From Culex pipiens pallens (taxonomy: Eukaryota > Arthropoda > Insecta > Diptera > Culicidae), in assembly GCF_016801865.2 (NCBI RefSeq), contig NC_068937.1, positions 130,999,712 through 131,063,711 on the forward strand: a stretch of 64,000 nucleotides of DNA, given 5' to 3'. Within the stretch, counting starts at the first letter, position 1, and each line of letters begins with the position of its first letter. Shown one piece after another: positions 22,695 to 33,728 of this stretch. The notes under the pieces were generated by a model. The model was not told the origin of the DNA and made no database searches. It saw only the letters and a program-made list of their open reading frames with translations. Both the position numbers and the translations under genes were made by a program.

Positions 22695-23647
22695 TTCTTG
22701 TCCCTGGTCGCATGCCCCCATTCGTGTTGTTTGTGACACAAAATGAGTGCACTTGCTGTCCGGTTGGATGGGGTGAGAAGGTCGTCTGCTGGAGGAGTTA
22801 GCAGATGTTTCCACTGCAAAAGAGCAGCTGAGCGCTGTTATCTCGGTACTTGGTTCTCTTTGGTTCCAGGTTGTCCATAGCCAGAGTAGATCGTTCTCTT
22901 AAAAATGGTATTTGATAAATTCAAAGAAAATTCATTAAATCCTTTGAAATACTAAACCCATTTTGGACATCACAATCGATTTTAATCCCTCAACATCCTC
23001 AAACTGTGGAACAAGTAGTCCATTAGCCTGTTGAACTGTAGACAAACCCTCCAACCATTTTCTAGAAACCCACTGTTCTGATTGGCTACACGTGGAACAC
23101 GTGGCCACGTGGGACAAAGCAAACAAGCCACCTGGTCCCCAAGTAAAACGACCAGTTGTTCGGACCAAGACTGTTTGTTCGGCCAGGGGCCGACTCCGCG
23201 GGGGCCAGAACCACCAACTAACCGATTCCTTCCAGCAGCAGACGAAGCAGGCGACCAGCGGACCAGAGTTCGGGGCGGTATAAAAGAAAACACCGGATTC
23301 GAGTGCTCCGAGAGGCGACTTGCCTGCTCGGAGGCTTAAGTAGTAAGAGACCGTTTTATTGCACTTAACTTAAAATGTAACATTTGTTCTTAAAACTAAT
23401 CACTTCTTCAATCACAGATCGTTCGAATTGTAAATAAACAAATGTCAAATCTACCCTAACGTTGTGTTTGTGTATCACTGTGGTGACATTAGTAATTCAC
23501 CACACTGCTTTGGCGAGGGGTACTTGTTTACATAGTACTAAGAGGAGTTAGGGTGGAGTGGCCAATGGTTGGCTGCAACACTGTTTGTTTCCATTGTCGA
23601 TTTTCCACCCCAAACCTAAATTCTTTGTTTGCACTTTTGTTTCCCAG
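22695..23647. other. Flank immediately upstream of the receptor exons
   Basis: No exon seen. It contains a CACGTG cluster and TATA box (23089-23285), an AATAAA at about 23431-23445, and a palindromic TGTGGTGA ... TCACCACA at about 23479-23504. This arrangement also resembles a solo LTR, but no convincing boundary duplication was found. Confidence 0.45.
23089..23285 (+). promoter_or_regulatory. Three CACGTG sites and a TATA box
   Basis: CACGTG occurs at 23089-23094, 23098-23103 and 23106-23111. TATAAAA lies at 23279-23285 in a GC-rich setting. CACGTG is the canonical E-box for bHLH factors. The layout resembles a polymerase II promoter on the plus strand 0.36 kb upstream of the first visible receptor exon. 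It could instead belong to an LTR. Motifs are seen; function is inferred. Confidence 0.4.
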
Positions 23648-26600
23648 GTCGCCCGGACCAGGTCCACAACTGCTCGCTGGCGAACGTGTCGATGACGTCG
23701 CTGAACGTGCGCTGCTACGAGGGCTTCAACGGCGGGCTGGCGCAGAGCTTCTTCCTCGAGCTGCGGGACACCCACACGCAGGAGGTGCGGTTCAACAACA
23801 CGGCCCCCATCCCGCGCTTTGCCGTGCCCAATTTGCACCCCAGCGCCATCTACCAGCTGTCGGTGTACGCGTTCAACTCCAAGGGCAAATCCGAACCGTA
23901 CGTGATGTCGGCGGCCACGCTCCGGCTGCCCGAGAAGCAGATGAACTCGGAGAAAAGTTCGTACCGTTTTCTGCCTCCAAATTTTTCAACTCGACTAACC
24001 TTTCTTCCTCCCTCCAGCGGAACGTCCCCGGTCGCCGCTCCCGCTCACCCCGACCCTCTCGATCGCGATCGGGCTGGGGGCGGCCATCCTGATCGGGTCG
24101 TGTGCCATCGTGCTGGCGTTCAAGTTCCCGTGCGGTGGGGCCACCCGGCGGCGCAACAAGGAAACGGGCCACCACAACCACCAGAGCACCACCGTGCGGA
24201 CGTCGTCGCCGGGTCCGAGCGACAAGAGCGTCGCCAGCAAGGAGTACGACGGCAACGAGAGCGACGAGAAGAACCCGGACGTGATCCCGGACACGATCGA
24301 CTCGGACGATCAGGTGAGTCGATCATTACTTTGATGCTGAATTACAGCTTTCAAAAGCATTTTCAACTGAAATCAAGAAATATCTCAGTTGGAATGTAGC
24401 AAGCAAAAGGTGTTAAAATAGTAAAAATCTTCAACTTCCAGAACAGAAGAGAATTTCCCACAGTATGATAACTTTAAATTCTAATTTCAATAAACGCTTA
24501 TTTCCAAGAACCAAGTATGTTGACGTGTAAGTTTATTACTTTCCAAATAAGCTTTCACAATCCAAGCGTTTCAAATTTCTTATAGCCACATCTCAAATAT
24601 AAAATACAAACTTGGTTGCATTAGTTTTAGTGGCTCAAGGTGTTAAGACATTGCACAGTGGACCAGTTCGCAAAATTAAGCCTTCTACGACCAAATTTAT
24701 AGAAAGCATCTGAGCAAACCTTCAAAAATCTGTTTTTTGAACGTGGCAATTCAGGGTTAGGTTTTAGAGAAAAGTGATGTTCAGGGCACTTTTAGAGCTC
24801 TACAAAATCATTCATTTTTTGACAGGTCAATTTGGACTTAAGGGTCAAAAGTTACAGCCATTTTAAGGTAAAAAATATGCAAATTTACAAACCCAAATAT
24901 CTCGACCATCCACAAACCAAGTGGACACTTTATTGAAAATCTCATTTTTCAAGGTTTGCTCAGATGTTTTCTATAAAATTGGTCGTAGAAGGCGTAGATT
25001 ACGAGACTACAAGACAAAAAAATCCCAAAAATATTCATGAAAAGTTAGATTTTCAAAATCCCCCTAATCGTGAACTATCCTAATTTTCAACTAAACCAAA
25101 AGTTGCCCCTTTTCATTTGCATCAACTCTTTTGAAGACACCATAGCTCCAAAACTTCACCGTTTTTCGGAAAATCAGTTTTCCACTAAATTTTGCGAACT
25201 GGACCACTGTGTTTAGTGTTTCGCAAAAAAAAACTCAAATTAAAAAAATCGTCTGTTCATAGCTCACTTTTAAAAACAAAACCAAATTGAAAACTAGAAA
25301 AAGAAACTACATTTTTTGGACTTTGTTTACCGTCCATTTAAAATGTAAGTCGTTATTTTTTACTTTGCCCAAGGCTCCAAATCAATCAGAAAATCCCTTC
25401 TCAAGAAACAAATTTCCGAATATATCGTAAAGCACTTTTTTATGGACAACCTTCAAATTTGTATGTAGAAACCAATGTTGCAAAATAATTTATAAAAACC
25501 AATGATACAATGTTAAAATACAATGAAAAGTCAATTTGCGAAAACGCAGAAAAATTGCTCAAAAGTTCCCTTTTTGAATAAAAAAAATAATGGAAATAAA
25601 AAATACTATATTAATATATTTTTTCGCCACTTGATTTTTCGTGGACATTTTGATGGGGGAAGACAAAGCTTGACATTATTTTAAATAAATTGTTCAATTT
25701 CAAAATTAAAACATTTATCACCAATATTAATGTTTTGAGACCCCAAGTGGGTTTTTGAAAACAAAGAGCAGAATTCAATGAGGCTAATGCCTTGGAAATT
25801 GCCCCCTTCATTTTTTTTCCCAAAATCAGGAAGCAAAAAACATGTTTTGCTATATACAGCAAATCCGTAAACATATCCATCTCCGATGCGGCCAAAATTT
25901 TTCTTGGGGTTCCCTGACCAAAAGAAATAGAGACGTATTTTGTTTGACCGTTAGGGTGTCATTCATCGTGCTAGGGTGGTCCCAAAAATGGTCACTTTCG
26001 TCAATTTTCGCAACAAAAAAAACACTTTTTTGAAAAGTCATAACACTACGCCCTTTTAACCGATTTCAGCTGAAAATTGTATAAATTTATATTTTTATAG
26101 AAAAAGAAAGCACAATCGATTGTTGTTATTGATTTAGAATACATGGGATAACGTTTTTGTAATCGAAAAAGACACTGTTAGCCTTTCTACAAATTATAAA
26201 TTTTGGAAACGCAAATTGAGGATTGATCGATCAGACTAAAGGGATTTAATTTATTTTTCAAAAAATCATTGTAATATGTACCGTAAAACGGGGTGACTTT
26301 GATAGCCGGGGTGACTTTGATAGGTTTGCGATTTTTCCGCAAAATGAAGAGTACAATTAAAATACGTAAGGAATGGTTAAGAAACATACTGACCGTGGTA
26401 GAGAAGTGTTCAAAGTACCTCAAGAAGAACTTTTCATAAAATTTTGAAAAGTTTAAAAAGTTAGTTAACTATAGTTAAGAAAATGTTGATGAAAGTCATT
26501 ATTTTAAACTTCTCAAAGTGTCATGATTTTCTCAATGAACATGATTTTGAATCGGAAAACGGAATGCATTTTCGGATTCTTTGGACAATTTTCCACTAGG

Positions 26601-28613
26601 AGAAGGTGAAAAAAGGTTGAAAATAATAAATAATATGTGTTTTTGAAATACAATTAAAAAAAATCTCCAAATTTATAGGCAATTTCAGTTGAATAAATTT
26701 CATGTAAAATGTGAAAACTTGTGATTCGTGCTTCGAATTCAGTAAAAAAAGCAATATTAATCGATAATTTTATAAACAAAACTAGTTTTAACAAATTTCA
26801 GGCAAAATTCCGACTTTTTAACAATTTTACCTAAAATTTATATGTATTTTGTTAAAAAGCTTATAAACTTAGTTAACTAAATATAAACATTGATTTTTTT
26901 TCTTAAAAACTATATCAGCTACTTTAGTGATGGTACATTTAGCGTACAAATAAAGTTTGAACATCTTAAATATAATTTTAACAAGAAAAACTATGACTAT
27001 CAAAGTCACCCCGGAATTCAAACTAAGAATTTTTAACATAACTATTTTTCTAAACACTATTGAAAAAACTTTTTTTCCAAAATAGTGCATGGACTTTGTG
27101 TGGCCTACCCCAGTACATGTTTAAAAATAATAATCTTGAGAAAAACGTTACCTGTTGGAAAATATTCCAAAAACAAATTGAAATCCTTAAAAGTCACCCC
27201 GGTTTACGGTATGCAGCATTTTGTTTTAAAAAAGTGCAATTTGGTTTTAAAATTAAATTAGTTTATTTCTATTTTTTGTAACATTGGATTAACTTTTTTG
27301 ATTGCCTGAAAAAAAATTCTAGACATTTTTAAATTTTGTTTGACTTTATTTTTTTCTATAAATCAAATATTTTCATTTATTTATTACTCCGGTGTCACAT
27401 TTTGCACCATCCTAACCTAATAGCAAAAGGTGGATTTTTCAGTCCTTTAAACAAATTAAATATTTCGAAGATTTGAATGATTTGTATTTTGAGAATTAGA
27501 AAGTTAGTGATAAAAAGTCAAATAAACAACCATGTGAAATTTTACGTGTACCTATTTTTTTGTACAGCTTTGCCGAAAACACAAAATTGGTCCGAAAATC
27601 GATTCTTTTGATACAGATTTTCGAATATTTACGTGCTCATTTTGTATCGAAAAAATAAAAAAAAACTAACGATGAGAAATTACTTCTGTTGGCATAGGGA
27701 ATGCATAAACAAAGTTTCATTCAAATCAGCAAATGCGAAAAAAAGTCGATTCGTGAGAATGTAAAGAATTGCTCCTGTTAACAAAGATATAAATTAAAGT
27801 GCCCAAATGGCTCGAAAAGAAGTATATTGCCGTTTGCCGTGGGACAATTATGTTATTATCCAACGCCTAATTAACCTCTGTCACATTGGTCATATGTGCA
27901 GCTTTTTATCTCAAAGACTTCCGAAAAAGTATTGTATAATTGATGCAACATTAATGTTCTTTTCTCCCCAGATGGAGTACATCCGTCGCCGCCAGCACAT
28001 ATCCACCATCGACACGAGCAGCCCGAGCCGGCTGCTGCTGACCACGACCTCGGCGGTCGCGTCCCAGGCCCAGCAGCAAAACTTCATGGGCTCGACCATG
28101 ACCCTCGGGGGCAACCACGCGAGCCTCGGCTATTGCACGCTGCGAAACGGCGGCGGGATGGGCCTCGGCCCCCAGAACCAGGTGGTCACCAACGTGTCGA
28201 TGGCCCACGGCGTCGGTCCCAGTGCGTTCACCTCGTCCACGTGCACCCTGCCGCGACATCCAGCGGCGGCCGGGTTGAGCCTCGGAGGGCCGGGCGTTTC
28301 GATGGCCCCGCACCATTGGCCCTCGTACGGGGGGACGATCGCGGGGGTGCGCAACTTGACGGCCATCTCGGTGACGAGCAGTCAACACACGATTCCACCG
28401 CCACCGCCCTCCACGATCGCCATGCAACATCTCGGCGGGGCGGGGACGCTGCCACGGGGAGGCGGTGCCGGGGCCAGCTTCCTTGACCACCACCAGCAGC
28501 AGCACCAACAGCACCAGCACCAACAGCAGCAGCCGCGGTCACGGGTCTGTCTGGCCGAGGAGGACGTGTCCGCCGATACGCCCCTCATGGTCAAGCGCGA
28601 GTCGACCGTATGA
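23648..28613 (+). CDS. Sidestep-family Ig/FnIII receptor, C-terminal exons (5' part missing)
   Basis: Exons 23648-23956, 24018-24313 and 27972-28613, GT-AG throughout. Introns are 61 bp and 3,658 bp, and the phases join exactly. The first exon opens within a codon after TTTCCCAG, so it is internal. It encodes one fibronectin-III domain (NCSLANVSMTSLNVRCYEGF, then FNGG, and YAFNSKGKSEPY) with three N-glycosylation sequons (NCS, NVS, NNT). Exon 2 encodes a transmembrane helix (LSIAIGLGAAILIGSCAIVL) then a basic stop-transfer (RRRNK) and acidic tail. Exon 3 encodes a long Ser/Thr/Gly-rich tail with a His/Gln run (about 28480-28536) and ends ...KRESTV, fitting a class I PDZ ligand. Sidestep proteins are neuronal surface ligands for Beat receptors in axon guidance. 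The family call rests on the CYEGFNGG-type FnIII block. Signal peptide and Ig exons are not in this window. Exons are GC-rich compared with their surroundings. The 28614 onward codons are CTA then TAG, so the stop is doubled. Confidence 0.82.
24654..25211. mobile_element. Miniature element with CACAGTGG ends in the receptor intron
   Basis: Left end CACAGTGGACCAGTTCGCAA and right end (reverse complement) CACAGTGGTCCAGTTCGCAA differ at one base. Length 558 bp, non-coding. Internal phrases (GAGCAAA ... TTTCAAAAATC; a long AATTTGGACTT segment) recur in the element at 47433-47949. No clear target duplication was found. It lies in the 3.7 kb intron before the last receptor exon. Confidence 0.75.
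26281..27209. mobile_element. TA-flanked miniature element C, copy 2, in the receptor intron
   Basis: Ends CCGTAAAACGGGGTGACTTT and (reverse complement) CCGTAAACCGGGGTGACTTT, with TA at 26279-26280 and 27210-27211. It is inverted relative to the copy at 6385-7528 and lacks the internal insertion found there. GGGGTGACTTTGATAG is duplicated in tandem at its left end. Confidence 0.88.
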
Positions 28614-29552
28614 CTATAGGAGTCTCACAGGGTCGGTGATACGGCCCTGTGAGGTTCCGCCAGCCACCACCGGGAGGAGGAGGACGAGGAGGAGCAGGCG
28701 GAGGACGAGGCAAGACTTTAATACACACACACTCACACACATTCACTCTCACACAATAATTAGACGCGCGTTGTTACTTGTTCACAAATTACGGTGGAAG
28801 AACTTGACAAGATATTTTTTTCGTTCCAAAGCAAGTCTCTCGCCCATGTTCGATGTCTAAGCGTCAATGAGAAGAAGAAGAAAAGTAAGAGGAAAAACAC
28901 GTGTTTTTACCAAATTATATCATTTTGTGATATGAACGCTGTGAAGTACTGAAGAAAAAACCAAGTCGAAAATCGATGCTCAATTTTGAGTGCACGTTTG
29001 ATTTCCTTTGAGGAAGGATGTCGAAAGTCGTTGATTCGATTTTTTGTTTTAACAAAAAAACAAAAATCTTTGTATAACATGTAACTAAGTTATGTCTTTT
29101 TTTTCGGCAAAGGTAGTTCAAGACTGATTTAAATTTTCCTGAAAAATGTTCAAATTGAAAACGGGCTTAAATTTGCACCAGTCTATGAATTACCAAAGCA
29201 AAGTTAAGGTTGCTGTAAATATTGATCAATTTCACCTTTTTACCTTTTTTTCTGTGTACATATTAAAACTACAAATCAAGACCCCAACGGCTAAGAAGAA
29301 AGAAAACTCGACGTGGACGAGCTTATTTAGCACACTCTCGAAATTTCAAAATCCACGAATCAACCAATCTAGCTGATTTCTGAAAAAGTTAGTTGAAAAA
29401 TTTTGCAAACAAAGTTTAATTTTTGAGTTTAACGAAAAAAAAAAACTGGCGAAACGAGTTCCGATGATTCAAACTTCACAACAAGAAGCAATTATTGCTT
29501 CGAACTTGGTGAAAGGAAAACCAGTTGATTACGGAAAGTGGTTTGAAGGTAT
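28614..29552 (+). other. Putative 3' untranslated region of the receptor gene
   Basis: Follows the TGA at 28611-28613. It contains a 9-bp hairpin (28624-28653), a GGAGGACGAGGAG-type purine tract and an ACACACTCACACAC tract at 28720-28755, then AT-rich DNA. No AATAAA occurs before the miniature element at 29555, so the cleavage site is uncertain. AATAAA appears at about 30178 and 37024. Confidence 0.45.
28624..28653 (+). other. Perfect 9-bp stem-loop just after the receptor stop codon
   Basis: CTCACAGGG (28624-28632) pairs with CCCTGTGAG (28645-28653) across a 12-base loop, starting ten bases after the TGA. It would fold in the mRNA. Confidence 0.7.
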
Positions 29553-29554
29553 TA

Positions 29555-29922
29555 CACAGCTAAAAAAGTAGTAATTCAGCTGCGTGTAAAAGGCCTGGGT
29601 GTAAAATAAATATTGCATTATTTTATGCAATTTTATGTGATTTTACACCCTGAAATATGTAGCCCATCAGTATGGGAAACCTACTGGACCAAAATGTCAA
29701 GCTCATATTTGCGTTTATCCTTACAGTTTTTCATCGGTCTGATGGCCGGGTGGGCTGAGGCGCCAGTCCTTACTGTTGGTGCTGGGTTTGAATCCCGTCG
29801 GTTGCAACTTTTTTTTGTTCTTGCAAAAAATGTACATGCAGTGTGTAATATTAAGTGTTTATTTTGACGAAGGTGATGTGCATGCTTTTGCATGCGATTT
29901 TACCATCGGATTTTTTGCTGTG
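29555..29922. mobile_element. TA-flanked miniature element carrying a tRNA-like sequence
   Basis: Inverted ends CACAGCTAAAAAAG and (reverse complement) CACAGCAAAAAATC, with TA at 29553-29554 and 29923-29924. Length 368 bp. It includes a GTGTAAAAT-rich palindromic part near 29585-29650 and a tRNA-like stretch at 29738-29811. Confidence 0.75.
29738..29811 (+). pseudogene. tRNA-like sequence (Leu/Ser-type boxes) in a miniature element
   Basis: An A box resembling TGGCCGAGTGG (here TGGCCGGGTGG, 29743-29753) is followed by GGCGCCAG. A B box resembling GGTTCGAATCC (here GGTTTGAATCC) lies at about 29785-29795. CCAGT/GTTGG can form an anticodon stem with wobble pairs, but loop position 33 is C rather than T. 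Probably a decayed tRNA or tRNA-derived promoter rather than a working gene. Confidence 0.5.
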
Positions 29923-29924
29923 TA

Positions 29925-30870
29925 GCTTTCAACCACAGACAAATAGACGTGAATCTTTTAATTTTAGCAAAAATCTACACTAGAACCCTCCAGGTGTAAA
30001 CAAAACAGATTCAGTTAACAGCAAACACAAGTTTCCGTGGTGAAGATCCAATCATTCAAGTGAAAAGTAATAGAAAAAAATTTCAATTAGATTTTCGTCT
30101 GTTTGCCTGTGTTACAACCGTAACGATGCTTGGTAGAGATTTTCACGCGAAGAGTTATAATTCAGTTTCTGTTGGAGAATAAACTTTAATGATGCACCAC
30201 CCCGGAAGTTGACACACGCAGGTGGGGAAAAAAGTCAAGCAATTTATTAAGGTGTAGTAGAAAGCGAAATCAACAAATTTGTTCTTCCATTTTAAACATT
30301 ATTTGTTTGAAAGTTAAAACATATTTTCAACATTATCTTTCCTTCTAGAAATCATAACCGCATTATGAGTCATTGTTCAACCTCAATTGGTCCCTTCTTC
30401 CTTCCAAAAATAGCCGAAAAATCCCCGTTCTTTCTTTGCCTTTATAAAATGCCCCACATTTCGCATTTATCTGTACATTATTGACCTTTTTGCCCAAACT
30501 CCCTTCCTTCTCCCCCGTCCCCGTAGACCGTTCTCACAACAACCCCCAGCAATCCCTCAAGAAAATCGCCATCTTCCATAACTGGGAGATAATTTTTCAT
30601 TCTGTCGTCCAATTTCTTCCCATTGTGTGTGAGCCAGGTTTGTGTCCCACATGTTCATTTTCGGAAGCGTTGTTTGACCACCACCACCACCACCTCGATC
30701 AAAAATCTGTCCCGTTTTGCACGCCCACACGTTGATTGATGGTAAAATACCGAGTTTGAAGGGTAGGGAGAGGTTCTTCTGTTTTGGTGCAATCGATTTT
30801 CAAGATCTTACACTCGATTTCGTAGAAATAGAGCAAACACGAAAGAATGAAAACTTTGTTGAAACAAATG
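29925..30870. other. Non-coding stretch, no gene seen
   Basis: About 0.95 kb without domain-bearing frames. Includes AATAAA at about 30178 and a CACCACCACCACCACC run near 30680. Confidence 0.5.
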
Positions 30871-32020
30871 AATCAGGAAAGAATTAGGAAATAATCAAGA
30901 AAGAATCAAGAAAAATCAAGAAAGAATCAAGAAAGATTCAAGAAAGAATCAAGAAAAGAAACAAGAAAGAATCAAGAAAGAATCATAAAAGAATCATGAA
31001 AGAATCAAGAAAGAATCAAGAAAGAATCAAGAAAAATCAAGAAAGAATCAAGAAAGATTCAAGAAAGATCTTTCTTGAATCTTTCTTGATTCTTTCATGT
31101 TTCTGTTCTTGATCCTTTCTTGTCTCCTTCTTGATCAAGAAAGAATCAAGAAAAAAAAATCAAAAAATAATCAGGAAAGAATCAAGAAAAATCAAGAAAG
31201 AATCAAGAAAGAATCAAGAAAAGAAACAAGAAAAGAAACAAGAAAGAATCAAGAAAGAATCATAAAAGAATCAAGAAAGAATCAAGAAAGAATCAAGAAA
31301 GAATCAAGAAAGAATCAAGAAAGAATCAAGAAAGAATCAAGAAAAAATCAAGAAAAAATTAAGAAAGAATCAAGAAAAATCAAGAAAGAATCAGGATAGA
31401 ATCAAGAAAGAATCAAGAATCAAGAAAGAATCAAGAAAAATCTAGAAAGAATCAAGAAAGAATCAAGAAAGAATCCAGAATCAAGGAAGAATCAAGAAAG
31501 AATCAAGAAAGAATCAAGAAAGAATCAAGAAAGAATCAATAAAGAATCAAGAAAGAATCAAGAAAGAATCAAGAAAGAATCAAGAAAGAATCAAGAAAGA
31601 ATCAAGAAAGAATCAAGAAAGAATCAAGAAAGAATCAAGAAAGAATCAAGAAAGAATCAAGAAAGAATCAATAAAGAATCAAGAAAGAATCAAGAAAGAA
31701 TCAAGAAAGAATCAAGAAAGAATCAAGAAAGAATCAAGAAAAAATCAAGAAAGAATCAAGAAAGAATCAAGAAAAGCTTCTTTTTTGAATTATTGATTAA
31801 TTCTTGATTCAGTTTGTTTTCTTCTTGATTCTTTCTTCTTGATTGTTTTCTAATCCTATATTGATTCTTTGTTTATTCTGATAAAAACATTAAAAAAAGA
31901 ATCAAGAATTAATCAAGAATAAATGAAGGCAAAAAAAATCAGAAGATTCAAGAAAGATTCAAAAAAGAATCGATAAAGATTTAAAAAAGAATCAAAAAAG
32001 AGTCTAGATTTCATCAAGAA
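30870..32020. repeat. 11-bp minisatellite, AAGAAAGAATC, with orientation switches
   Basis: Tandem AAGAAAGAATC units with many small variants, best preserved at 31390-31770. The polarity reverses in short blocks (about 31068-31135 and 31775-31870, reading GATTCTTTCTT), then returns to the original strand at about 31895-32020. Open frames of KKESRKNQE type are by-products. Confidence 0.92.
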
Positions 32021-32146
32021 TAAAATAAACTGTAAAGCTGGTACAAATATTTTCAAAACATTGTGTAACCCTGCTTCAAAATCGGCTCAAAAAATTATGG
32101 GTAAATTTTTTTAACAACGCTATTTAAAAAAATAAGTGCAATTAAA

Positions 32147-33705
32147 GTCATGATTCGAAATCCGGACACTTAGTAGTATATCATTTTAGTTAAGGCTGGC
32201 TAAAAATCATGTAATTAGTTGGAAATGTAGAAATTTCAGCATGATGTGGTATAAACAGTAAATTTTATGAAAATGCATGCAAAATATGTCTTTTCTAACC
32301 ATTTTTCATCAATATTTTGAAATTAAAATGACTTCTTGTGCTTAGAATCCCGGACACTGATAAAAGCTGATTCGAAATCCGGACACTTGATTTTGCTTAT
32401 GAATTGCACAAATTTGGCCTGAAATTATAGGGAATGGAATTCTTTAGGTTTTAAATAAGCTGTTAACATCAAAACAATCGATTTTTGTATAAAAAATTGC
32501 TACAATTTAAGGAAATCAGAACCATAAATTTCTGCTTTGCCTTCCTGGTGATTCGGACGCCTATGTAATATTTCAGTGTAATGTTTCACATTTTTTGGTA
32601 AACAAAAATTTTTATTTTATTTTATTGTTTTGACATTGACTACAGCGCCAAAACCAATTATAAATGAAAGTAAGTGTTAGAATTCAAAAAAATTTCACTG
32701 TTTTGACCATTTTTATGTGAACTTATATTCAAATAATTGATAAAACAAGATAAAGTTCCGGGTTTCGAAGCGACCGGGAATTCGAAGCATAACGTTAGTT
32801 GAAATCAATTGAAAATGCATTCCCCTGTGTTTAGGAAAATTTTCAGCATGTCTGAATTTATACCAAAAATATATTTTTTTTGTAAATTTTCGATGAAAAG
32901 TACCGCAAAAAAAAATTTTCAATAAAATTTTCGTTTTCGTCAAATCTAACATTTTTTTAAAACTAATGATTGCAAAACAACTGGACTAGTTTAAACTGCA
33001 CTAAAAACACTTTTTTTTTAATTTTTGTGTTGAGACTGTGACTTGCTATTTAATTTTTTATATTTTTATTTAACGTCATGATTCGAATTCCCGGACGCTT
33101 CGAAACCCGGACACCTCATCTTGTTTTATCAATTATTTGGATATAAGTTCGCATTATGAATGTCAAAACTGTGTTATTTGATGAATTCTAACATCAACTT
33201 TCATTTAAAGTTTGTTTGAATGCTGTAGTTAATGTCAAAACAATAAAATAAAATAAAATTATAAGATTACCAAAAATGCGAAACATTTCACGTGAAATAT
33301 TTCATAGGCGTCCGAAGCACCGGGAAGGCAAAGCAGAAATTTATGGTTTTGATTTTCTTAAATTCTAGCAAATTTTTATATAAAATATCGATTGTTTTGA
33401 TGTTAACAGCTTATTTGAGACCTAAAGAATGCCATTCACTAACAAGTCAGTCCAAATTTGTGCGATTCGTTAGCGAAAACGAGTGTCCGGAATTCGAAGC
33501 AAAAGTGTCCGGATTTCGAATCAGCTTTTATCAGTGTCAGTGACGAAAAATTGTTAGAAAAGACATATTTTGCATGCATTCTCTTAAAACTGACTGTTAA
33601 TACTACATCCTGATGATATTTCTTCATTTCCAACTTATTACATGATTTTTTGTCAGCTATAACGAAAATGATATGCTACTAAGTGTCCGGATTTCGAATC
33701 ATGAC
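32147..33705. repeat. 1.56 kb palindromic element with GTCATGATTCGAAATCCGG ends
   Basis: The left end GTCATGATTCGAAATCCGG is mirrored by the right end, with arms traceable through ATATCATTTT, GATTCGAAATCCGGACACTT (about 32371-32390) and the GCAAAGCAGAAATTTATGG block at 33328. The motif TCGAAATCCGGACAC or its complement occurs several times. The centre is about 32926. No coding potential. Confidence 0.85.
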
Positions 33706-33709
33706 GTTA

Positions 33710-33728
33710 CCCCCCCCCCCCCCCCCCC
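33710..33728. repeat. Run of 19 C
   Basis: Homopolymer directly after the right end of the 1.56 kb palindrome. Length is likely uncertain in the assembly. Confidence 0.9.

Noticed and set aside
20110..22752. Matching peptides (WAKSSPPGDRELARANEH) on opposite strands as a gene pair
   Set aside because: They are the two arms of one inverted repeat; no start, splice or domain support.
28611..28653. Stop-codon readthrough extension
   Set aside because: The TGA-CTA context and hairpin are suggestive, but an in-frame TAG follows after a single codon.
28465..28860. Second frame across the receptor stop as an extended protein
   Set aside because: It is a GC-rich shadow frame of the last exon, and the true frame has TGA then TAG within two codons.
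31097..31399. KKESRKNQE-type frame
   Set aside because: Translation of the 11-bp minisatellite.
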